Part shown: in pieces, positions 15,381-25,654 of the stretch | Numbering within the stretch: position 1 is the stretch's first letter | Layout of the letters: every line of letters starts with the position of its first letter | Assembly (NCBI RefSeq): GCF_011045015.1 | Contig: NZ_JAAKZY010000114.1 | Location: 1 to 33,327, forward strand | From: Streptomyces scabichelini | GTDB taxonomy: Bacteria > Actinomycetota > Actinomycetes > Streptomycetales > Streptomycetaceae | Length of the DNA: 33,327 bases | Direction of reading: 5' to 3' | Made by a program: the position numbers and the translations under genes | Notes under the pieces: model-generated | The model's input: the letters and a program-made list of their open reading frames with translations, nothing else | Databases searched by the model: none | What the model was told of the DNA's origin: nothing

Positions 15381-17005
15381 AGGACGGCGTGAACGGCGTG
15401 GCACTCGCCGTCTTCATCTTCTTCTTCCTGGCCGTCACGGTCATGGGCTTCCTGGCCGCGCGCTGGCGCAAGGCCGCCGACGAGCAGAGCCTCGACGAAT
15501 GGGGCCTGGGCGGACGGTCGTTCGGCACCTGGGTCACCTGGTTCCTGCTGGGCGGCGACCTCTACACGGCTTATACGTTCGTGGCGGTCCCGGCGGCGAT
15601 CTACGCGGCGGGCGCGGCCGGCTTCTTCGCCGTCCCGTACACGATTCTCGTCTATCCCCTGATCTTCACGTTCCTGCCCCGCCTCTGGTCGGTGTCGCAC
15701 AAGCACGGGTACGTGACGACCTCGGACTTCGTGCGCGGGCGGTTCGGCTCGAAGGGCCTGTCGCTGGCGGTCGCGGTGACCGGCATCCTCGCCACCATGC
15801 CGTACATCGCGCTCCAACTGGTCGGCATCCAGGCCGTCCTCGACGTGATGGGCCTCGGCGGCGGCGAGGACACCAACTGGTTCGTCAAGGACCTGCCGCT
15901 GCTGATCGCCTTCGGCGTGCTGGCGGCGTACACGTACTCGTCGGGTCTTCGTGCCCCCGCGCTGATCGCGTTCGTGAAGGACACCCTGATCTACATCGTG
16001 ATCGCGGTGGCCATCATCTACATCCCGATCAAACTGGGCGGCTTCGACGACATCTTCGCCAAGGCGGGCGAGGCCTTCGGCCAGACCAACCCGGCGACGG
16101 GCGCGCCACGCGGCGCCCTGACACCGGGCGAGCCGGGCCAGTGGACATACGCGACGCTCGCGCTCGGCTCGGCCCTCGCGCTGTTCATGTACCCGCACTC
16201 GATCACGGCGACGCTGTCCTCGCGCAGCCGTGAGGTGATCCGCCGCAACACCACGATTCTGCCGCTGTACTCGCTGATGCTGGGCCTGCTCGCGCTGCTC
16301 GGGTTCATGGCGATCGCGGCCGGGATCAAGGTGCAGAACGGGCAGCTGGCGATTCCGCAGCTCTTCGAGACGATGTTCCCGGACTGGTTCGCGGGTGTGG
16401 CGTTCGCGGCGATCGGCATCGGCGCGCTGGTGCCGGCGGCGATCATGTCCATCGCGGCGGCGAACCTCTTCACGCGCAACATCTACAAGGACTTCATCCG
16501 GCCCGACGCGACTCCGGCCCAGGAGACCAAGGTTTCGAAACTGGTCTCCCTCCTTGTGAAGGTGGGCGCGCTGGCCTTCGTCCTGACCATGGACAAGACG
16601 GTCGCGATCAACTTCCAGCTCCTCGGCGGCATCTGGATCCTCCAGACCTTCCCGGCCCTGGTCGGCGGCCTCTTCACCCGCTGGTTCCACCGCTGGGCGC
16701 TGCTGGCGGGCTGGGCGGTCGGCATGGTGTACGGGACGGTGGCCGCGTACGGGGTCGCTTCGCCGACCCAGAAGCACTTCGGCGGCTCGGCCAAGGAGAT
16801 TCCGGGGATCGGCGAGATCGGCTACATCGGTCTGACGGCGTTCGTGCTGAACGTGGTGGTGACGGTGGTCCTGACGTTCGCACTGCGCGCGGCGAAGGCG
16901 CCTGACGGCATCGACGAGACGTCTCCGGAGGACTACACGGCGGACGCGGGGGATGCGGGCGTGGCGGTGGAGCTGCCGCCGGCTACGGCTGGGGCGGCGC
17001 ACTAG
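15377..17005 (+). CDS. Sodium:solute symporter, MctP-like monocarboxylate transporter
   Basis: A 542-residue member of the SSF superfamily with about 13 hydrophobic segments. The opening LAVTVMGFLAARW and the conserved GRSFGTWVTWFLLGGDLYTAY near residues 48-68 match the MctP group, which takes up short monocarboxylates such as acetate, lactate and pyruvate by cation symport. It is coupled to the DUF3311 gene by a four-base overlap. Exact substrate is inferred from family only. A nested palindromic element with a strong hairpin follows within 30 bases of the stop. Confidence 0.9.
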   Translation: MKDGVNGVALAVFIFFFLAVTVMGFLAARWRKAADEQSLDEWGLGGRSFGTWVTWFLLGGDLYTAYTFVAVPAAIYAAGAAGFFAVPYTILVYPLIFTFLPRLWSVSHKHGYVTTSDFVRGRFGSKGLSLAVAVTGILATMPYIALQLVGIQAVLDVMGLGGGEDTNWFVKDLPLLIAFGVLAAYTYSSGLRAPALIAFVKDTLIYIVIAVAIIYIPIKLGGFDDIFAKAGEAFGQTNPATGAPRGALTPGEPGQWTYATLALGSALALFMYPHSITATLSSRSREVIRRNTTILPLYSLMLGLLALLGFMAIAAGIKVQNGQLAIPQLFETMFPDWFAGVAFAAIGIGALVPAAIMSIAAANLFTRNIYKDFIRPDATPAQETKVSKLVSLLVKVGALAFVLTMDKTVAINFQLLGGIWILQTFPALVGGLFTRWFHRWALLAGWAVGMVYGTVAAYGVASPTQKHFGGSAKEIPGIGEIGYIGLTAFVLNVVVTVVLTFALRAAKAPDGIDETSPEDYTADAGDAGVAVELPPATAGAAH

Positions 17006-17009
17006 GGCA

Positions 17010-17148
17010 GGGGGCTCCGCCCCCTGGACCCCCGGTCCTCAAGCGCCGGACGGGCTGATTTTCCGCCGGGCGGGCTGATTTCAGCCCGTCCGGCGTTTGA
17101 GGACGAGGCCGCCAGGCCGATAGCGGGGGTCTGGGGGCGCAGCCCCCA
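17010..17148. repeat. Nested palindromic intergenic element, probable terminator
   Basis: The inner arms 17036-17058 and 17081-17103 match at 22 of 23 bases around a 22-base loop. Outer imperfect G/C-rich arms at about 17010-17034 and 17124-17148 enclose them. This CCTCAAACGCCGGACGGGCTGA-type unit is a common dispersed element after Streptomyces genes. It probably ends the symporter transcript. Confidence 0.8.
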
Positions 17149-17304
17149 GGAATGGGATGGGACGGGTAAGGGCGGCGGGGGCGAGACACCTCTGAGCTGG
17201 GCATTCGTGCGGTCCGGGGGCCATTGTCAGTGGGCTGCGGTAGCTTCCGAAGTGCTGCGCGCAAAGGCGCGTGCGACGGAATGAGCCACAGGGGTGGGTT
17301 GGCC

Positions 17305-18321
17305 ATGAGCGACGGTACGGTGACGACGACGGATCTCGATGTCCGGCTGGAGAAGCACCGGGTCGAGCTGACGGGGTACTGCTACCGGATGCTCGGCTCG
17401 TCCTTCGAAGCCGAGGACGCGGTCCAGGACACGCTGGTACGGGCCTGGCGCAGCTACGACAAGTTCGAGGGCCGCTCCTCGATGCGCTCGTGGCTGTACC
17501 GGATCGCGACGAACGTATGCCTGGACATGCTGACGGCGGGCAACAAACGGGCCCGCCCGATGGACCTGACGGACTCGACGCCACTGGCGCAGGCGGCACT
17601 GACCCCGCGCCCGGACAACACCTGGCTGGAGCCGATGCCGGACAACCGCGTGCTGCCGACACCCAGCGACCCGGCCGAGGCGGCGGTGGCCAAGGAGTCG
17701 GTGCGCCTCGCCTTCATGGCCGCGCTCCAGCAACTGCCGGCCAAGCAGCGGGCCGTACTGATCCTGCGCGAGGTTCTGCAGTGGAAGGCGAGCGAGGTCG
17801 CCGAGCTGCTCGACACCACGGTCGCCTCGGTCAACAGCGCGCTCCAGCGGGCCCGGGCGACCCTCGCGGAGCGCGACGGCGCGGCCGTGGAGGGCGCCGT
17901 CTCCGACCCGCTCGACGAGGAGCAGCAGAAGCTCCTGGAGCGCTATGTGGCGGCGTTCGAGGGGTACGACATGACGGCGCTGACGGCGCTGCTGCACGAG
18001 GACGCCGTGATGACGATGCCGCCGTTCGACCTGTGGCTGAGCGGCCCCGAGGACATCACGGGCTTCATGACGACGCTGGGCGCCCCGTGTGCGAACTCGC
18101 ACCTGGTGCCGGTCGAGGTCAACGGCCTGCCCGGCTTCGCCCAGTACAAGCCGGATCCGGAAAAGGGCGGCTACACGCCGTGGGCCGTGCAGGTCCTGGA
18201 GATATCAGACGGCCGGATCACCGGGTTCCACTGCTTCCTCGACACGCAGCGGTGGTTTCCTCTCTTCGGGCTGCCCCTCCACCTCGAAGCGGATGGCGAC
18301 GAGGTCGAGCAGCGCGCGTAG
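17305..18321 (+). CDS. ECF sigma factor, SigG-like (TIGR02960) with SnoaL-like C-terminal domain
   Basis: A 338-residue sigma-70 family factor. Region 2 covers about 18-82 (YRMLGSSFEAEDAVQDTLVRAW), region 4 about 134-190 (LPAKQRAVLILREVLQW followed by the helix-turn-helix), and a SnoaL/NTF2-like domain about 205-330 may sense a ligand or control activity. This architecture is typical of mycobacterial SigG and related ECF groups, which lack a classical anti-sigma factor. The ATG at 17305 has a GGGTGGG tract five bases upstream and gives the compact N-terminus; 17281 is an alternative start. Its 3' end overlaps an antisense STAS gene by 117 bases. The promoters it serves are unknown. Confidence 0.9.
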   Translation: MSDGTVTTTDLDVRLEKHRVELTGYCYRMLGSSFEAEDAVQDTLVRAWRSYDKFEGRSSMRSWLYRIATNVCLDMLTAGNKRARPMDLTDSTPLAQAALTPRPDNTWLEPMPDNRVLPTPSDPAEAAVAKESVRLAFMAALQQLPAKQRAVLILREVLQWKASEVAELLDTTVASVNSALQRARATLAERDGAAVEGAVSDPLDEEQQKLLERYVAAFEGYDMTALTALLHEDAVMTMPPFDLWLSGPEDITGFMTTLGAPCANSHLVPVEVNGLPGFAQYKPDPEKGGYTPWAVQVLEISDGRITGFHCFLDTQRWFPLFGLPLHLEADGDEVEQRA

Positions 18322-18549
18322 CGCCGGGTCCGGGTCGCGCAGGCGTATCCGGCCCCCGGCCCGGCGGGCGGCGAGCTGGAGTCTGGCCAGTGCGTCGACG
18401 GTGGTCAGTCCGGGCGGACCGAGGCCCCCGACATCGCAGACCACGACCCCGGCGCCGGTGGCCTCCAGTCTCGCGCGCACGTCCTCGCACAGCCGGGGCA
18501 CGTCATCACGGGCGACGGGGCCGAGCAGCACGAGTACAGCGGGTGTCAT
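18205..18549 (-). CDS. STAS-domain protein, antisense to the sigma factor end
   Basis: A 114-residue protein (128 from the alternative ATG at 18591). The pattern AVLVLLGPVARDDVPRLCEDV...VVVCDVGGL...DALARLQLAARRAGGRIRLRDP fits a STAS fold of the anti-anti-sigma type, though the usual phosphorylated Ser is not clear (GLTTVDALARL). Its C-terminal tail is polar and acidic and is encoded opposite the sigma-factor terminus. Similar tails occur in other Streptomyces STAS proteins as far as I recall, which favours a real gene. There is no ribosome site at either start. A regulatory link to the neighbouring sigma factor is inference. Confidence 0.72.
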   Translation of the reverse strand: MTPAVLVLLGPVARDDVPRLCEDVRARLEATGAGVVVCDVGGLGPPGLTTVDALARLQLAARRAGGRIRLRDPDPALRALLDLVAIRFEVEGQPEERKPPLRVEEAVEPGDPAV

Positions 18550-18755
18550 GGAGTTCACGAACGGTAGACCGGGCGGCGGCGCGTAACTCATCGCCGGGCC
18601 GGCGTGAGGTCGCGTGGTTCAAGGTCACATTGACCTGGGGAGGGCGTACCCCAGAGGGTTTGGTGTATGCCCCATGAATCAGCGCCCGTACGGATGCCCG
18701 ACGCACCGGCGGCCGTACGGACACCCGCACGTCTCCTCCCGCCCGAGGGGGCTCC

Positions 18756-19676
18756 GTGCAGGGGGTGCTGAACGGCTTCGCGGTGATCGCCGTGGTCATC
18801 GCGGTCGGCTATGTGATCGGGCGTCGCGGTTATCTGGGGGAGAACGGACGGGAGGTACTGACCAAGCTCGCCTTTCACGTGGCCACGCCCGCCCTGCTGT
18901 TCACGACGCTCGCGCAGGCCGACCTGTCGGTGATCCTCTCCCGTGGGCTGCTGGTCACGGCGATCAGTACGTGCGCGGTCGCCGGGGTGTTCGTCGCGGT
19001 CGGTGTCGTACGCCGCTGGGGTGTGGGCCGCACGACGATCGGCGCGCTGTGCTCCAGTTACGTCAACGCGGGCAACCTCGGCATCCCAATCGCCGTGTAC
19101 GTGCTCGGCGACGCCTCGCTCGTGGCGCCCGTGCTGCTGTTCCAGCAGATCGTGATGACGCCCGTCGCGCTGACGATCCTCGACCTGTCGGGGCCGGGCG
19201 AGAAGAGCTCGCTGTGGCAGCGGGTGACCACACCGGTGCGCAATCCGGTGGGGATCGGCTCCCTCTCCGGGGTGGCGGTCTCGGCGAGCGGCCTGACGGT
19301 CCCGGGCCCGGTCCTGGACCCGCTGACGCTGATCGGCAACATGTCCGTACCGGCCGTCCTGCTGGCCTTCGGCATCTCCCTGTGCGGCAGCACGATGCCG
19401 GGCCGCGGCCCCGACCGCCATCTGGTCCTGCTCTCGGTCGCCCTGAAGTCGGCGGGCCAGCCCCTGGCGGCCTGGGCGCTGGCCGCGGGCGTCTTCGGCC
19501 TGCACGGTGCCGCGCTGCTCGACGTCGTGGTCACCGCGGCGCTCCCGTCCGCCCAGAACCTCTTCACCTACGCGTCCCGCTATCGCGTGGGCGAGGTGCT
19601 GGCCCGCGAGGCGATCCTGCTGTCGACGATCCTGGCGATTCCGGTACTGGTGGTGGTCGCGGCGTTGCTGGGGTGA
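18756..19676 (+). CDS. AEC (auxin efflux carrier)-family transporter
   Basis: A 306-residue membrane protein with about ten hydrophobic segments in two halves, in the bacterial AEC/MdcF-like family that moves organic acids or similar anions. It keeps the central polar crossover region and the glycine-bearing helix SSYVNAGNLGIPIAVYV near residues 92-108, which is diagnostic of the family. The GTG at 18756 follows GAGGGGG at about eight bases' spacing. It converges with deoA across 53 bases without a clear hairpin. Substrate unknown. Confidence 0.9.
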   Translation: MQGVLNGFAVIAVVIAVGYVIGRRGYLGENGREVLTKLAFHVATPALLFTTLAQADLSVILSRGLLVTAISTCAVAGVFVAVGVVRRWGVGRTTIGALCSSYVNAGNLGIPIAVYVLGDASLVAPVLLFQQIVMTPVALTILDLSGPGEKSSLWQRVTTPVRNPVGIGSLSGVAVSASGLTVPGPVLDPLTLIGNMSVPAVLLAFGISLCGSTMPGRGPDRHLVLLSVALKSAGQPLAAWALAAGVFGLHGAALLDVVVTAALPSAQNLFTYASRYRVGEVLAREAILLSTILAIPVLVVVAALLG

Positions 19677-19729
19677 CGGGTCCGAGAGGGAAGTTGTCGG
19701 GGTGATCGGCCCGGAGGAGAAGCGGCAGG

Positions 19730-21013
19730 TCAGGCGATACGTTCCAGTACCACCGGCGCGGCCGTGAACTCCGTGCCCTCGCCCGCGACCTCGTACGACC
19801 CCTCGACCGCCTCCAGCGCGTACGCGAACCGCTCCGGGGTGTCCGTGTGGAGCGTCAGCAGGGGCTGGCCCTCCAGCACCGTGTCGCCCGGCTTCGCGTG
19901 CATCTCCACGCCCGCGGCCGCCTGCACCGGGTCCTCCTTGCGGGCGCGGCCCGCGCCCAGGCGCCAGGCGGCGATGCCGATGCCGTACGCGTCCAGGCGG
20001 GTCAGGACACCCGAGGACGGGGCCTTCACGACGTGCTGTTCCCTGGACGTCGGCAGCGGAGCGTCCGGGTCGCCGCCCTGGGCCGCGATCATGCGGCGCC
20101 ACACGTCCATCGCCGAACCGTCCGCCAGTGCCTTTGCCGGGTCCGCGTCCTTCACGCCCGCCGCGTCGAGCATCTCGCGGGCCAGGGCCAGCGTCAGCTC
20201 GACCACGTCCGACGGGCCGCCGCCCGCCAGGACCTCCACCGACTCGCGGACCTCCAAGGCGTTGCCCGCCGTCAGGCCCAGCGGGGTAGACATGTCCGTC
20301 AGGAGCGCGACCGTCTTCACACCGTGGTCCGTGCCCAACCCGACCATCGTGGACGCCAGTTCACGCGCGTCCTCGAGCGTCTTCATGAAGGCGCCCATGC
20401 CCGCCTTCACGTCCAGGACCAGTGACCCCGTACCCTCCGCGATCTTCTTCGACATGATGGAGGAAGCGATCAGGGGAATCGATTCGACCGTTCCGGTCAC
20501 GTCCCGCAGCGCGTACAGCTTCTTGTCGGCGGGGGCCAGACCGTCGCCCGCCGCACAGATCACCGCGCCGACGCCGTCCAGGACGTTCAGCATCTCCTCG
20601 TTCGAGAGCAGCGCCCGCCAGCCCGGGATCGACTCCAGCTTGTCGAGGGTGCCGCCGGTGTGGCCGAGGCCGCGGCCCGACAGCTGGGGTACGGCGGCCC
20701 CGCACGCCGCCACCAGCGGTGCCAGTGGGAGCGTGATCTTGTCGCCCACTCCGCCCGTGGAGTGCTTGTCGGCGGTCGGGCGGGACAGCGACGAGAAGTC
20801 CATGCGCTCGCCGGAGGCGATCATCGCCGCCGTCCAGCGGGCGATCTCACCGCGGTTCATGCCGTTGAGCAGGATCGCCATGTTGAGGGCGGCCATCTGG
20901 TAGTCGGCGACCTCGCCGCGCGTGTACGCGTCGATGACCCAGTCGATCTGCTCGTCGCTGAGCTCACCGCGGTCCCGCTTGGTGCGGATGACGGAGATGG
21001 CGTCCATGGCCAT
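19730..21013 (-). CDS. deoA: Thymidine phosphorylase DeoA
   Basis: A 427-residue pyrimidine-nucleoside phosphorylase that splits thymidine or deoxyuridine with phosphate into base and 2-deoxyribose-1-phosphate. The phosphate-binding KHSTGGVGDK is at residues 83-92, and the family signature beginning SGRGLGHTGGTLDK is at 112-125. The C-terminal alpha/beta domain includes SGVLTRLDAYGIG. It is the last gene of the leftward nucleoside operon, 15 bases after cytidine deaminase. Whether the enzyme also uses uridine cannot be told from sequence. Confidence 0.96.
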   Translation of the reverse strand: MAMDAISVIRTKRDRGELSDEQIDWVIDAYTRGEVADYQMAALNMAILLNGMNRGEIARWTAAMIASGERMDFSSLSRPTADKHSTGGVGDKITLPLAPLVAACGAAVPQLSGRGLGHTGGTLDKLESIPGWRALLSNEEMLNVLDGVGAVICAAGDGLAPADKKLYALRDVTGTVESIPLIASSIMSKKIAEGTGSLVLDVKAGMGAFMKTLEDARELASTMVGLGTDHGVKTVALLTDMSTPLGLTAGNALEVRESVEVLAGGGPSDVVELTLALAREMLDAAGVKDADPAKALADGSAMDVWRRMIAAQGGDPDAPLPTSREQHVVKAPSSGVLTRLDAYGIGIAAWRLGAGRARKEDPVQAAAGVEMHAKPGDTVLEGQPLLTLHTDTPERFAYALEAVEGSYEVAGEGTEFTAAPVVLERIA

Positions 21014-21028
21014 GGCTTTCCTTCCGAG

Positions 21029-21469
21029 TTACTTGGTCAGATGGCCGGGCCCGAAAGCCTGCGGCAGCATCTTCGACAGCGGCAGGATTCCCGCCGGGGT
21101 CTCCAGGAGCAGGTCCGGGCCGCCGAACTCGTACAGCAGCTGGCGGCAGCGGCCGCACGGGACCAGGACCTCGCCGCGGCCGTCCACGCAGGTGAAGTGC
21201 GTCAGCCGGCCGCCGCCCGTCAGCTGGAGCTGGGAGACGAGGCCGCACTCGGCGCACAGACCGAGGCCGTACGAGGCGTTCTCGACGTTGCAGCCCGAGA
21301 CCGTGCGCCCGTCGTCGACGAGGGCCGCGACCCCGACCGGGTAGCCCGAGTACGGGGCGTACGCCCGGGACATGGCGTCCCGGGCCACCGCACGCAGTGC
21401 TTCCCAGTCGACGGTCGCGGAGACGTTCCCGGAGGAGCCCCCCGGGGAGTCCCCCGAGGAGGACGTCAC
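21029..21469 (-). CDS. cdd: Cytidine deaminase
   Basis: A 146-residue zinc enzyme deaminating cytidine and deoxycytidine. Zinc ligands are Cys72 in CAE (72-74, with catalytic Glu74) and the PCGRC pair Cys105 and Cys108; CAE rather than HAE marks the homotetrameric class. The GTG at 21469 overlaps the permease stop by four bases and uses the GGAGGGGG tract at the end of the permease gene. A Ser/Gly-rich N-terminal tail of about 17 residues precedes the fold. It feeds uridine onward to the phosphorylase. Confidence 0.95.
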   Translation of the reverse strand: MTSSSGDSPGGSSGNVSATVDWEALRAVARDAMSRAYAPYSGYPVGVAALVDDGRTVSGCNVENASYGLGLCAECGLVSQLQLTGGGRLTHFTCVDGRGEVLVPCGRCRQLLYEFGGPDLLLETPAGILPLSKMLPQAFGPGHLTK

Positions 21470-22731
21470 TTGCCCTGCCCCCTCCGGTAGGGCATGCCGT
21501 CCGCCTTCGGCATGCGCAGGCGCTGCGCGGACAGTGCGAGGACGAGCAGCGTGATGACGTACGGCGTGGCGGAGACGACCTGGTTGGGGACCTCGTTGGT
21601 GGTCGCGTACCAGGTGAACACCAGGGCGCCGATCAGCAGGGTGATCGCGGAGGCGTTGTACTTCTTCCGCAGCGCCAGCCAGATGGCGCCGATCACCAGC
21701 AGGATGGCGGCGAGCAGCAGCAGTGCGTGGACGTTCGAGGAGCCGCCGCGCAGGTTGAGGCTGTCGGTGTAGCCGAACAGGCCGGCGCCGATGGCGAGTC
21801 CGCCCGGCATCCAGTTGCCGAAGATCATCGCGGCGAGGCCGATGTAGCCGCGGCCGCTGACCTGGCCCTCCAGGTAGAAGGGGTTGGCCACGATGGAGAG
21901 GAAGACGCCGCCGAGACCGGCCAGGCCGCCGGAGATGATCACGGCGATGTACTTGTACTTGTAGACGTTCACGCCGAGCGACTCGGCGGCGATCGGGTTC
22001 TCGCCGCAGGAGCGCAGGCGCAGGCCGAAGGGGGTGCGCCACAGGATCCACCAGGTGGCGGGGACCAGCGCTATGGCGATCAGGGTCAGCCAGGAGACGT
22101 TGGTGACCAGGCCGCCGAGCAGGCCCGCGAGGTCGGAGATCAGGAACCATCCCTCGCGGTTGAGGTCGCTCAGTCCGTCGGAGAGCCCTGGGATCGTGAA
22201 GGCGCCCAGGGACTCCACCGGCGGGGACTGCTTGCCCGTGGCGCCGGGGAGGCCCTCGAAGGCGAGCGGGGCGAGGTAGCGGGTGGCGCCGAGGGCCAGG
22301 ATGTTGATGGCCACACCGGAGACGATGTGGTTGACGTGGAAGGTGACGGTGACGACGGCGTGCAGGAGGCCGCCGATCGCGCCGCCGATGATGCCGACCA
22401 GGATGCCGGTCCACGGGCCCCACTGGTAGCCGGCCCAGGCGCCGAACCAGGTGCCGAGGATCATCATGCCCTCGAGGCCGATGTTGACGACGCCCGCGCG
22501 CTCGGCCCACAGACCGCCGAGACCGGCGAGGCCGATCGGTACGGCCAGTTCGAGCGCGGTGGACATCTGGCTGACGTTGGTGATGCCGTCGGCGCCGGTG
22601 ATGATGCGGACGATCGAGGTCAGCGCCAGGGCGCCCGCGATGACCAGCAGAAGGACGGGAAGCGACAGCCGGCGGCCGCCGGGTGCCGCGGGCTGCAGTG
22701 TGGGCTGGTTGACGTCGGTCGCGGTGGTCAT
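21466..22731 (-). CDS. Nucleoside ABC transporter permease (second)
   Basis: A 421-residue permease of the BPD_transp_2 family, like YufQ and NupQ of guanosine importers. Many hydrophobic segments and the conserved ERAGVVNIGLEGMM segment near residue 80 are present. Its ATG overlaps the preceding permease's stop (ATGA at 22728-22731) and its own stop overlaps the start of cytidine deaminase. This tight chain indicates a single translated operon. A loop of about 50 residues beginning near residue 160 (PLAFEGLPG onward) is rich in Pro, Gly and Ser. Confidence 0.93.
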   Translation of the reverse strand: MTTATDVNQPTLQPAAPGGRRLSLPVLLLVIAGALALTSIVRIITGADGITNVSQMSTALELAVPIGLAGLGGLWAERAGVVNIGLEGMMILGTWFGAWAGYQWGPWTGILVGIIGGAIGGLLHAVVTVTFHVNHIVSGVAINILALGATRYLAPLAFEGLPGATGKQSPPVESLGAFTIPGLSDGLSDLNREGWFLISDLAGLLGGLVTNVSWLTLIAIALVPATWWILWRTPFGLRLRSCGENPIAAESLGVNVYKYKYIAVIISGGLAGLGGVFLSIVANPFYLEGQVSGRGYIGLAAMIFGNWMPGGLAIGAGLFGYTDSLNLRGGSSNVHALLLLAAILLVIGAIWLALRKKYNASAITLLIGALVFTWYATTNEVPNQVVSATPYVITLLVLALSAQRLRMPKADGMPYRRGQGK

Positions 22732-23857
22732 CGGCCCGCCACCTCCTTCTCGGTGTTGTTGTCGGAGGAGGCGCCGAGGACGTGGCCCGCGGCGAGTTCC
22801 GCGCCGACCTGGCGCTGCTGGCGGCGCAGACCCCATTCGCGTACGGCCTCGTAGGAGACGACGACCGCGAGGACGATCAGGCCCTGCATGATGACCGCGA
22901 TCTCCTTGTCGTAGCCGTGGAAGTCGAGCTCGGGCGAGGCCTTGTCGAGCCAGGCCCACAGCAGGGCCGCGAAGGCGATGCCGGTCGGGCTGTTGCGGCC
23001 GAGCAGGGCGATGCCGATGCCGAGGAAGCCGATGCCGGTCGGGAAGGCCAGGCTGTAGGTGTGGGTGTCGCCGAGGAGGATCGGCAGCCCGGCGAGGCCG
23101 GCCATGCCGCCGGAGAGCAGCATGGCGGCGAGCACCATGCGCTTGGGGTCCACTCCGCTGGCCGCGGCGGCGGACTGCGAGGCACCCGAGGCGCGCAGGT
23201 CGAAGCCGAAGCGGGTGCGGTTGAGGACGACCCAGTAGCCGATGCCGAGCAGGACCGCGACGACCACGAAGCCGTAGATCTCACCGGCCGCGCCCATGTC
23301 GATGCCGGGCAGCCAGCCGGATTCCTTCATCTCGCCGGTGGTGTTGTTGTTGCCGACCTTGACGCCGAAGACGTTGGGCAGCCACAGGTAGCCGATGACG
23401 GAGGTCGCGATCGCGTTGAGCATGATCGTCGCGACGACCTCGCTGACACCGCGGGTGACCTTCAGGACGCCGGCGATGCCCGACCAGAACATGCCGGTGA
23501 AGACCGCCGTGAGGATCAGCAGCGGAACCTGGAGGACCGCGGGCAGCGCGACATGCGCGCCGACGATCGCGGCCGCCATGGCGGCGAGCTGGTACTGGCC
23601 GTCCACGCCGATGTTGAACAGGTTCATCCGGAAGCCGATGGCCACCGCGAGCGCCGCGATGTAGTACATCGAGGCCTGGTTGATGATCAGGACCTGGATG
23701 TCGGAGAACGTGGCCTGCTCGAACATCAGCGTGTACGGCTCGACCGGGTTCTTGCCGGAGGCGACCAGCACGATCGAGGTCAGGGCCACGGCCACGACGA
23801 GCGCGATGACCGGTCCGGCCACCGCGAGGAGCACACGCTCCCTGTCGAACTTCTTCA

Positions 23858-23858
<1 letters not shown>
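22728..23858 (-). CDS. Nucleoside ABC transporter permease (first)
   Basis: A 376-residue permease of the BPD_transp_2 family, like YufP/NupP. It begins with basic residues then a long hydrophobic helix, and keeps the family motif FRMNLFNIGVDGQYQ near residue 76. The C-terminal tail is polar. The start overlaps the upstream ATPase stop (ATGA-like contact at 23858). With its partner permease and the ATPase it forms a nucleoside importer fed by the BMP lipoproteins. Confidence 0.94.
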
Positions 23859-25426
<1,568 letters not shown>

Positions 25427-25548
25427 CTGACCGTTGACCGCCGCGCCGGCCGGAGGGCTGCTGGACGCGTTGATGGCGCACTCTCCTGGTGAAGGGGGTC
25501 GTCTAAGCGCGCCCCTACGGCATCGGAAGAGGGGCGACGCACCGCCGA

Positions 25549-25587
25549 CAACGGGGTACGGGGAGCCAGACTCCCGGTGCCCCGTTG
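25549..25587. terminator. Intercistronic hairpin after the first BMP lipoprotein gene
   Basis: Inverted arms 25549-25565 and 25571-25587 match at 15 of 17 bases around a five-base loop. Two smaller hairpins flank it (25510-25536 and 25595-25610). Lying between the lipoprotein gene and the ATPase gene, it may hold back read-through so that binding protein outnumbers transporter, the same plan as in dasA-dasB. Confidence 0.7.
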
Positions 25588-25654
25588 AGCGGATGTAACC
25601 CCGCGGTTACCAGCGGCCCCCGGGGGTCGCTTGGCTGCTCGTGGTACTGCTGGG

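Noticed and set aside
15329..17002. 557-codon minus-strand frame
   Set aside because: It mirrors the symporter gene; composition is Arg/Asp/Glu-rich with no recognisable domain.
18541..18575. Possible dre at CGGTAGACCG near the STAS start
   Set aside because: Lacks the CTAGACCA core and the left TGG half, so it does not match the DasR consensus.
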